This document shows, one piece after another, positions 1 through 4,991 of a stretch of 6,783 nucleotides of DNA. Under the pieces are notes generated by a model that made no database searches, was not told the origin of the DNA, and saw only the letters and a program-made list of their open reading frames with translations. The stretch is taken from NCBI GenBank assembly GCA_023621895.1, contig JAMOAF010001000.1, forward strand, positions 1 to 6,783, read 5' to 3'. The translations under genes and the position numbers were made by a program. The DNA is from Planctomycetota bacterium (lineage in GTDB: Bacteria; Planctomycetota; Planctomycetia; Pirellulales; Thermoguttaceae). The first letter of the stretch is position 1. Every line of letters starts with the position of its first letter.

Positions 1-9
1 TGCCAGATC

Positions 10-35
10 CTGATCGCTGACGGCTGACAGCTTTC
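10..35. repeat. TCAGC-rich intergenic repeat, copy A
   Basis: This short repeat lies just upstream of the aldolase ribosome-binding site. The 13-mer GCTGACGGCTGAC (16-28) recurs as its exact reverse complement at 912-924, and TGATCGCTGA (11-20) recurs directly at 971-980. The aldolase gene is therefore bracketed by related repeats. It may be the edge of a larger repeat that starts before the window. Confidence 0.55.
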
Positions 36-53
36 ACTCCGCGAGGCGAAACC

Positions 54-902
54 ATGATCAATCTGCACAAAATCAGGCAAGAAATCTGTGAGATCGGCGA
101 CCGGTTGTACAAGAAGGGCTTCGCTGCCGCGAACGACGGAAACATCAGCTATCGCGTGGGGGAAAACGAGGTCGTTTGCACCCCGACGGGGATCAGCAAA
201 GGCTTCATGAAGCCCGACGACCTCTGCTTGGTCGACATGGAGGGCAAGCAAACGGCCGGCCGGCGCAAGGCCACCAGCGAGATCAAGCTGCACCTGGCGA
301 TCATGAAGGAGCGGGCCGACGTCAAGTCGGTCGTCCACTGCCATCCGCCACATGCCACCGCCTTCGGCATCGCCCGCGAGCCGATCCCGCAATGCGTGCT
401 GCCGGAGGTCGAGATCTTTCTCGGCGACGTGCCGATTGCCAAGTACGACACACCGGGCAGCCAGGACTTCGCCAACACGATTCTCCCCTTCGTCCACAAG
501 TCGAGCGTGATCATCCTCGCCAATCACGGCACGGTGAGCTTCGGCGAGACGGTGGAAAAGGCCTATTGGGCCACCGAGATTCTCGACGCCTACTGCCGGA
601 TGTTGATCCTCGCCAAGAGTCTCGGCAAGGTGAGCTACTTCACCGAGTCGGAGGCCAAGGCGCTTTTGGACCTGAAAACCCAGTGGGGGCTGAAGGACCC
701 GCGGGTGGAAATCCAGAACTGCGAGCTCTGCGCCAACGACGTGTTCCGCGAGAGTTGGAAAGAGTCGGGCGTCGAACGCTGCGCCTTCCAGCCGCCGATC
801 TACCATCCCGAGCGGCAGGCCGGTTCGACCACCAGCCAGGAAGACTTGATCCAGGCGATCACCGACCGCGTGATGGCGGCATTGGAAGGGCGGAAGGAGT
901 AG
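54..902 (+). CDS. Class II sugar-phosphate aldolase (L-fuculose-1-phosphate type) with microcompartment-targeting-like C-terminal tail
   Basis: A 282-residue class II aldolase/adducin-family enzyme. The family uses zinc to cleave L-fuculose- or L-rhamnulose-1-phosphate into dihydroxyacetone phosphate and L-lactaldehyde. Family signatures are visible: NDGNISYR (27-34), TPTGISKG (43-50), TSE with the likely catalytic Glu76, zinc-ligand candidates His95 and His97 in HCHPPH, and His158 in ANHGT. The spacing matches E. coli FucA (Glu73, His92, His94, His155). FucA is about 215 residues; here roughly 70 more follow, with a CxxC (Cys223, Cys226), Cys243, a Pro/Gly/Ser/Thr-rich linker (about 246-262) and a short amphipathic helix (about 263-278). 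That tail resembles an encapsulation peptide, as described for the planctomycete microcompartment aldolase PvmN. The start is supported by GAGG at 43-46, 7 nt upstream of the ATG. Shell-protein genes are not in the window, so microcompartment targeting and the fucose/rhamnose preference are inference; the fold and active site are not in doubt. It converges on the deaminase gene. Confidence 0.9.
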   Translation: MINLHKIRQEICEIGDRLYKKGFAAANDGNISYRVGENEVVCTPTGISKGFMKPDDLCLVDMEGKQTAGRRKATSEIKLHLAIMKERADVKSVVHCHPPHATAFGIAREPIPQCVLPEVEIFLGDVPIAKYDTPGSQDFANTILPFVHKSSVIILANHGTVSFGETVEKAYWATEILDAYCRMLILAKSLGKVSYFTESEAKALLDLKTQWGLKDPRVEIQNCELCANDVFRESWKESGVERCAFQPPIYHPERQAGSTTSQEDLIQAITDRVMAALEGRKE

Positions 903-927
903 CCATCAGCGGTCAGCCGTCAGCCGT
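903..927. repeat. TCAGC-rich intergenic repeat, copy B (inverted relative to copy A)
   Basis: Immediately after the aldolase stop codon comes a run of TCAGC/GTCAGCC units. GTCAGCCGTCAGC at 912-924 is the exact reverse complement of 16-28. Together with the palindrome at 932-961 and copy C at 965-987 it fills nearly the whole gap between the two convergent genes, giving a composite, roughly symmetrical repeat. Confidence 0.55.
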
Positions 928-931
928 CTGG

Positions 932-961
932 CTCGTTCCCAAGCTGGAGCTTGGGAACGAG
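932..961. repeat. 30-nt palindromic (REP-like) repeat, copy 1; possible bidirectional terminator
   Basis: Two 14-nt arms, CTCGTTCCCAAGCT and AGCTTGGGAACGAG, are perfect reverse complements separated by GG, so the transcript can form a strong hairpin on either strand. The segment 934-964 matches 1486-1516 at 30 of 31 positions, which makes it a dispersed repeat rather than a chance hairpin. Its place between two converging genes would suit a bidirectional terminator, but no T-run follows on either side, so intrinsic termination is not shown. I infer kinship with REP or miniature mobile elements; no transposase is visible. Confidence 0.8.
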
Positions 962-964
962 GCG

Positions 965-987
965 GATCGCTGATCGCTGAAAGCTGG
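965..987. repeat. TCAGC-rich intergenic repeat, copy C (direct relative to copy A)
   Basis: The unit GATCGCTGA occurs twice here (965-973 and 972-980) and is followed by AAGCTGG. TGATCGCTGA at 971-980 is identical to 11-20. With copy B it forms imperfect inverted flanks around the palindrome. It ends just short of the deaminase stop codon. Confidence 0.5.
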
Positions 988-994
988 CTGCTCC

Positions 995-1462
995 TCAATA
1001 CTCGACCCGGTCGCCCTTCAACCGCCAGGCGTGGAAGGCCGCCAAGGCTTCGTCGCGCAGGCATTGCTCGGCCGGCACGGACCGCTCGGCCGGCACGCGG
1101 GTCACTTCGTCGTACAGCAGGCTGTCGTCGAAACCGGCGTCGGCCGCGTCCTGCCTGCCGGCAGCGAAAACGATCCGCTCGATCCGCGCCCAGTAGATCG
1201 CCGCGAGACACATCGGGCAGGGCTCGCAACTCGTATAGAGCGTGCAGCCCGAAAGCTGAAACGTGCCGAGCGCGCCGCAGGCCGCGCGGATCGCCACGAT
1301 CTCGGCGTGGGCCGTCGGATCATTGGTCGAGGTGACCTGGTTCCACCCGCGGCCGACGACCTGGCCACCGCGCACCACCAGCGCTCCGAACGGACCGCCC
1401 TCGCCGGCCTGCATCTTCTCAATCGAAAGCTGAATCGCTTCGCGAAGGAATTTCTCGTCCAT
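995..1462 (-). CDS. guaD: Guanine deaminase, GuaD/CDA-family nucleoside deaminase
   Basis: A 155-residue cytosolic zinc hydrolase of the cytidine/guanine deaminase fold that should convert guanine to xanthine and ammonia in purine salvage or nitrogen scavenging. Numbered from the ATG at 1462, it has the HAE zinc/proton-shuttle motif (HAEIVAIRAA, about 52-61) and PCPMC with the two zinc cysteines (about 82-86), followed by AIYWAR. The stretch from NDPTAHAE to the C-terminal EY resembles Bacillus subtilis GuaD (156 residues) as I recall it, including DAADAGFDDSLLY and the final aromatic residue that reaches the partner active site in that domain-swapped dimer; this separates it from tRNA adenosine deaminases. 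I chose the ATG at 1462 because GGGAGG (1475-1470) lies 7 nt upstream and the length fits; a GTG at 1477 is in frame but weaker. Its 5' end is duplicated upstream, and the start seems to have been rebuilt. It is last in the minus-strand block, 107 nt after its neighbour, and its substrate is not obviously tied to the glycosidases. Confidence 0.88.
   Translation of the reverse strand: MDEKFLREAIQLSIEKMQAGEGGPFGALVVRGGQVVGRGWNQVTSTNDPTAHAEIVAIRAACGALGTFQLSGCTLYTSCEPCPMCLAAIYWARIERIVFAAGRQDAADAGFDDSLLYDEVTRVPAERSVPAEQCLRDEALAAFHAWRLKGDRVEY
1432..1459. repeat. 28-bp exact direct repeat, inner copy (codes for the GuaD N-terminus)
   Basis: This copy is the minus-strand coding sequence for DEKFLREAI just after the functional GuaD start. 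It is identical over 28 bp to 1521-1548, and the repeat period is 89 nt. The 61 nt between the copies carry a palindromic repeat, the present ribosome-binding site and the start codon. Confidence 0.9.
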
Positions 1463-1469
1463 CAAGGGG

Positions 1470-1475
1470 CCTCCC
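1470..1475 (-). promoter_or_regulatory. Ribosome-binding site for the present GuaD start
   Basis: GGGAGG on the minus strand, 7 nt before the ATG at 1462, is the site that decides the start. It belongs to the 61-nt segment between the two direct repeats, so it was probably not the gene's original ribosome-binding site. Confidence 0.65.
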
Positions 1476-1485
1476 ACTTCTCCTG

Positions 1486-1511
1486 CGTTCCCAAGCCGGA
1501 GCTTGGGAACG
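1486..1511. repeat. Palindromic (REP-like) repeat, copy 2, inside the GuaD 5' duplication
   Basis: Arms CGTTCCCAAGC (1486-1496) and GCTTGGGAACG (1501-1511) are perfect reverse complements around a CGGA loop. The segment 1486-1516 equals 934-964 except for one loop base (C here, T there). It sits in the 61 nt bounded by the 28-bp direct repeats. In the minus-strand transcript the hairpin would lie between the relic start and the present ribosome-binding site, so it could affect translation of the deaminase. Confidence 0.8.
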
Positions 1512-1520
1512 AGGCGATCC

Positions 1521-1548
1521 GAATCGCTTCGCGAAGGAATTTCTCGTC
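1521..1548. repeat. 28-bp exact direct repeat, outer copy (GuaD start relic)
   Basis: Identical to 1432-1459. On the minus strand it codes for DEKFLREAI in the relic frame that starts at 1566. The bases flanking the two copies differ, so the repeat boundaries are sharp, as expected for a duplication at an insertion or template-switch event. Confidence 0.9.
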
Positions 1549-1569
1549 GACCCGCTTTCCCGCCATTGC

Positions 1570-3453
1570 CTACTCCGCCGCAATCACCGCGATCTCGTAA
1601 ACGTCGACCTCCGGAACGGTGAACGACACGGCTCCGTCCAGCCAGGCGAACGGCACGTCCACGCCGCCGTCACGGCCGGGGCTGACCAACGTGACTTTGG
1701 CCGGCTTCTTTCCGCCCGGCAGACGCAGCCGCACGGCGACGTTCTTGGCTGGCCCGTCCGAACAATAATTAACCAGGTGAACCAGGCGCCTGCCGGGTTG
1801 CTCCGCCAGTTCAGCGCAGAGCCCCGGCTCCGCCTCGACGGAGAGCGACAGCGCGCCATCGCAAGCCATGCGGACCGCCGCGAGCACGTCGTCGTTCTCC
1901 CCGCATCGCGTGACGCGCGATTCGGGCAGCTCGTCGAACGCCGCCGCGCGCGGCTCCATCCACTGGTTGTGCGTGGCCGCGGGCCCGACCAGGCATAAAC
2001 GCCCTCCCTCCCGGACGAACGCCTTGATCCGCTCCACCTGCTCGTCCGACAGGGCCGGGCAACCGGCCAGCACCAGCACCCGGTATTTCTTCAGCCGGTC
2101 GAGTTGGTGGTCGTGGAGAATCTGAAACGCGGCCCGCCCGCCGATCAGGGCCTCTTCCACCGCGGAGGTCAGCGCGGCGTTTCGCGCATCGCCGAACACC
2201 GCCGAGGGAAAGCTGCGGAGCACGGCGACGTCGGCCACCACGCCCGCGTTGCGCAACAGGTCGCGGCGGGTGTGAAAGAAGCGGACAAACGGCGCGAGTT
2301 CGGGCGAAACCGGCTCGGCGGAAGCGGGCCGCCTGGTGATCGCGGCGTACTCGAACCAGCAGACCGCGCCCAGGCAGTTCGAGTTGAACGCCATCGATTC
2401 AGCCATTTCCAGCGGGGTGGTCGTGTAGCAGAAGGCCATGTTGTCCATCGCCCGGGCGACCTTATAGGTGCGAATTCTCGATGTCAGGCGGCCGCTTGCG
2501 AACCCAGGCGCTCGGCCTTCATCCCAGAACGCCTCGCCGCCCTGGAGGAGCCGGCCGTGGTCGATCGGCGGAACGATCCGGCTCGAAACGCCGCCGGGGT
2601 TGCATTCGACGAGCACATCGGGGCGCATCGAGCGGCAGAAGCGGCTCATCGCCGCATAGGAATCGGCCAGGGACTGCGTGCGGAAGTCGTCCCACGCATA
2701 GCGCAAGAGCCCCTGCTCGCCGGCCTTGGGAATCGCCGCCGAGAGCGGATTCTCGATGCCCATCTGCTCGAGTCGCCGCGGCGTGAAACCAGCCCGCAGG
2801 TGCTCGCGAAAGCGCGCCGTGGAGTTCGCGTCGTATCCGGGGCCTAGCACGTAGTTGTCGAAGTGGATCAGGTCGGCCTGAATCTGTTCGACGGCAAAGC
2901 GGACGATCCGCCGGTAGTACGCCTCGGCGCCGGGATGGTTGCGGTTCCAGTAGTAGCGGTACTTGGCCCCGCCGCCATAGGTGACCGGCGCGCCGTTTTC
3001 ATCGTGCAGCACCCACTCGCGGGCCTCGGGGGCTTCTTGAAAGAAAAGCTCCCAGAGGAAGGCCCCGCTGCACACGTAGACGCCCACGCGGAGGCCCCGC
3101 TCGTGGCACAGGCGAGCAAAACGCACGGCGTCTTCCATGCTCTCCCGCTCGGCCTTCATGCCCGCTCCCTTGTAACAATGCATCATCACGAAGTTGACGC
3201 CCATGGCTTGAAGCCGGTCGACCATCTCCGGGCTGTGCTCGCGGCGGTAGTCCGCCAACTGCTCCTCGGTCGGCGTGTAGCCTTCAGCCCCATCGCGCCG
3301 CACGCGAAACAGGAGCGGCTCCCAACTTCCGGCCATTACAATGCCGTCGCGGTCAAGCCACTCCGGGCGCTGCTCTTGCGGCAGCGTCAACGGCTCGCCG
3401 CAGGCTGCGCCGGCCAACAGCAATACGATCAGCATCCCTCGTCGCGTGTTCAT
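1570..3453 (-). CDS. Exported glycoside hydrolase-like protein: TIM barrel, GH42-type trimerisation-like domain, C-terminal beta-sandwich
   Basis: A 627-residue protein numbered from the ATG at 3453. I chose that start because it gives a clean signal peptide (MNTRRG then a hydrophobic stretch to LLLAGAACG, about 1-19) with GGGGGA 7 nt upstream; a TTG 63 nt further up is open but would bury the signal. The cysteine at 18 is not in a good lipobox, so lipoprotein status is doubtful. Residues about 75-370 look like a TIM barrel of the glycosidase type: VDRLQAMGVNFVMMHC, GLRVGVYV, ADLIHFDNY with Asp199, LVECNPGG with Glu283, and QGGEAFW with Glu307. About 400-500 resembles the GATase-like beta-galactosidase trimerisation domain (VLVLAGCPALSDEQ, IKAFVREGGRLCLVG). 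About 545-627 reads as a beta-sandwich (LVHLVNY onward). Which acids are catalytic cannot be decided by eye, and the substrate is unknown. It lies 26 nt after its upstream neighbour, so it probably acts with the fucosidase on the same glycan. Confidence 0.78.
   Translation of the reverse strand: MNTRRGMLIVLLLAGAACGEPLTLPQEQRPEWLDRDGIVMAGSWEPLLFRVRRDGAEGYTPTEEQLADYRREHSPEMVDRLQAMGVNFVMMHCYKGAGMKAERESMEDAVRFARLCHERGLRVGVYVCSGAFLWELFFQEAPEAREWVLHDENGAPVTYGGGAKYRYYWNRNHPGAEAYYRRIVRFAVEQIQADLIHFDNYVLGPGYDANSTARFREHLRAGFTPRRLEQMGIENPLSAAIPKAGEQGLLRYAWDDFRTQSLADSYAAMSRFCRSMRPDVLVECNPGGVSSRIVPPIDHGRLLQGGEAFWDEGRAPGFASGRLTSRIRTYKVARAMDNMAFCYTTTPLEMAESMAFNSNCLGAVCWFEYAAITRRPASAEPVSPELAPFVRFFHTRRDLLRNAGVVADVAVLRSFPSAVFGDARNAALTSAVEEALIGGRAAFQILHDHQLDRLKKYRVLVLAGCPALSDEQVERIKAFVREGGRLCLVGPAATHNQWMEPRAAAFDELPESRVTRCGENDDVLAAVRMACDGALSLSVEAEPGLCAELAEQPGRRLVHLVNYCSDGPAKNVAVRLRLPGGKKPAKVTLVSPGRDGGVDVPFAWLDGAVSFTVPEVDVYEIAVIAAE
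1573..1576 (-). promoter_or_regulatory. Ribosome-binding site for the relic GuaD start
   Basis: GGAG on the minus strand, embedded in the final codons of the upstream glycosidase-like gene and 6 nt before the ATG at 1566. The order GGAG-TAG-GCA-ATG would couple the two genes in translation. The order GGAG-TGA-ACA-ATG seen before the fucosidase start is strikingly similar. Confidence 0.5.
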
Positions 3454-3479
3454 CAGCCTGTCCCCCAAACCGTGCCTGA

Positions 3480-4877
3480 TCAGCGTTCGATACGGATTGC
3501 CCCCATCTTGTACCAACCATCAGCGCTCCGGCCGGCGATTGCCAGCCTGACCGCCGGCTCATCGCCGCGCTCGCCGAGGATGCCGATGTCAAGATCGTAA
3601 CGGCCCTCGGCCGCATCTTCTGGAATGTTGATCGCCGCATCGCACAGACTGTCGCCCGGCAGCCATGAACGAAGGTCCGCGGCAACCGGCAGGACCGCGC
3701 TTTTCTGCTCGTTCTTGAGGCGGAGAGCCAGGCGGAAGGGGCGGTAACAGGGCGCAACCCCCTTGTTTTCCCACCAGGAAGTCAAGGCCAGCTCGCCGCC
3801 CGGCTTCACCTTGGCCGGGTAGGTGAACTTGCGGAGCACGAAGCGGTAGCCCATCCGCGTCAGCCAGCGGTTGACCTGCGGCCACCACTCTTCGGGAACG
3901 GGCGAGGACTTGGCATTGAACGAGGAGAGGTGCCATTTCAGCGACTGGTCGATGATGTAGTCGATGTCCCAGCCTTGGTCTTTCCAGTGCTGCATCACCC
4001 AGCACACCTCCAGGGTCACCGGGGCCTTCTTCCAGGCGTCCCGCATCCCGAAGTTGATGATCGCCTGTGGGTAGTAATCGCACATGTGGCACCACGTGGG
4101 GCTGAAGCCGCCCATGTCGCCCAGGCAATCGACCCGCCAGCCGACGTCGCGTTTCGACAGGCCGTAGCGATTCGTCTTCTCGTCGGTCAGCAGCATCACC
4201 AGGGGCGTCTTGGGAAACGCATCGAGATAGCTGTCCACCAGCGCCTCGCGGGTCTCTTGAGCCAGGTCGACCGACCCCGCCCCTTCGCCCCAGGCGCCCA
4301 CGATCGACAGATCGACGCTCTCCAGCGTGGGATGCCCGTCGTAGCGCGACCCCAGGTCGCGCACCATGCCTCCAAAATGCTCGACGTAGCGCGGGTCCAT
4401 CGGATCGGTCCGCCACTTCTTGATCGCCAGGTCTTTCTCCGGGCCGACCAGGGCGCGGTACCAGTCGGGCACGTCGTTGTCCGGCCCCGTGCCGTAGGGG
4501 GCGATCCGCAGCAAGAGGGTTTGCCCCCGCGCGGCCGCCGTCTCCAGCGCCCGGTCGAGCAGGTCCCAGCGATACTGGTCGCGCTGCGGCTCGATGAACT
4601 TCCAGTAAACCCGAAAATAGGCCAGCGACGTGTCTGGGTGGTTTTCGTTCTTCAGGTCGCCGCCGAACTGCTGATATTCGATCGGGTACCCCTCGGTCCA
4701 TTTCGTCCCCTCGTTGAGCTTGTCGCCGTTGAACCGCTGAAAGGTCATGAAGCCGATGCCCGGGTTGACCAGCACGTCGCCAATCTCCTCCGGGCGGACC
4801 GTGACCGTCTCCTGCGGCAGCGCGGCGGCCGGCAGGGCGAGAAACAGCACCAGCAGAACCAATCGCTTGACTGGCAT
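3480..4877 (-). CDS. Exported TIM-barrel glycosidase-like protein with DUF4832-like C-terminus
   Basis: A 465-residue protein numbered from the ATG at 4877. That start gives a standard signal peptide (MPVKRLVLLVLFLALPAAA, then LPQE) and has AAAGGG 6 nt upstream; the frame is open for another 23 codons with no signal-like sequence. The mature part opens with VLVNPGIGF (36-43), close to the NPxxGF opening of DUF4832/DUF4874 proteins, followed by a barrel-like series: YFRVYWKFIEP (88-97), LLLRIAPYG (121-129), VDLSIVGAWGEG with Glu198, LVMLLTDE, and VTLEVCW with Glu290. Glu198 after strand 4 and Glu290 near strand 7 would fit a clan GH-A retaining acid/base and nucleophile pair; this is inference. 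Residues about 350-465 are beta-rich and end in DIGILG...VRLAIAGR...YKMGAIRI, the DUF4832-like domain. The activity is not established for such proteins as far as I know. It sits between the fucosidase and another exported hydrolase-like gene in the same direction. Confidence 0.75.
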   Translation of the reverse strand: MPVKRLVLLVLFLALPAAALPQETVTVRPEEIGDVLVNPGIGFMTFQRFNGDKLNEGTKWTEGYPIEYQQFGGDLKNENHPDTSLAYFRVYWKFIEPQRDQYRWDLLDRALETAAARGQTLLLRIAPYGTGPDNDVPDWYRALVGPEKDLAIKKWRTDPMDPRYVEHFGGMVRDLGSRYDGHPTLESVDLSIVGAWGEGAGSVDLAQETREALVDSYLDAFPKTPLVMLLTDEKTNRYGLSKRDVGWRVDCLGDMGGFSPTWCHMCDYYPQAIINFGMRDAWKKAPVTLEVCWVMQHWKDQGWDIDYIIDQSLKWHLSSFNAKSSPVPEEWWPQVNRWLTRMGYRFVLRKFTYPAKVKPGGELALTSWWENKGVAPCYRPFRLALRLKNEQKSAVLPVAADLRSWLPGDSLCDAAINIPEDAAEGRYDLDIGILGERGDEPAVRLAIAGRSADGWYKMGAIRIER

Positions 4878-4991
4878 ACGATTCCCTTTCTGCGAATTGG
4901 GGGATGCGGCCTGCTCTTCGGCTGAAACGCGCAGCGCGATCCGCACGGCCGGCCCGAGAACGCGGCCCCGTCGTCTTTGTTGTCTTAAGAC
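4878..4991. other. 114-nt intergenic gap inside the glycosidase block
   Basis: No gene or convincing terminator is seen between the fucosidase stop and the next gene. A 10-bp palindrome, GTCTTAAGAC (4982-4991), lies against the stop codon but is too short to call. The gap is long enough for a separate promoter, though I could not pick one out. Confidence 0.4.

Larger units (their letters stand above)
1462..1566 (-). pseudogene. 34-codon leader frame, probable relic of the original GuaD start
   Basis: An ATG at 1566 opens a frame beginning MAGKRVDEKFLREAI, whose DEKFLREAI repeats the N-terminus of the downstream deaminase. After that it reads through the palindromic repeat (IASFPSSGLG) and stops at a TGA (1464-1462) that overlaps the deaminase ATG as TGATG. 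The relic start has an excellent ribosome-binding site, GGAG at 1576-1573, 6 nt upstream, lying in the last codons of the preceding gene; only GCA separates that gene's TAG from this ATG. This tight arrangement is what an intact operon junction would look like. I infer that the deaminase once began here and was displaced by the 61-nt segment, and that the frame may still be translated and pass ribosomes to the new start. Chance similarity is excluded by the 28-bp identity; translation is unproven. Confidence 0.6.

Noticed and set aside
176..973. Long second-frame + strand reading frame across the aldolase gene
   Set aside because: It is an Arg/Pro/Gly-rich shadow of a high-GC gene whose true frame has all catalytic motifs.
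1463..1477. GTG at 1477 as the start of the deaminase
   Set aside because: It adds five residues, would use up the GGGAGG ribosome-binding site as coding sequence, and makes the protein longer than the well-matched GuaD family.
3930..4925. 331-codon + strand frame antisense to the DUF4832-like gene
   Set aside because: It shows His/Val/Arg-rich antisense composition with no family resemblance; the minus-strand frame has a signal peptide and domain motifs.
4982..4991. GTCTTAAGAC palindrome just after the fucosidase stop
   Set aside because: It is only 10 bp with no spacer for a hairpin loop and no T-run, so neither a terminator nor an operator can be claimed.
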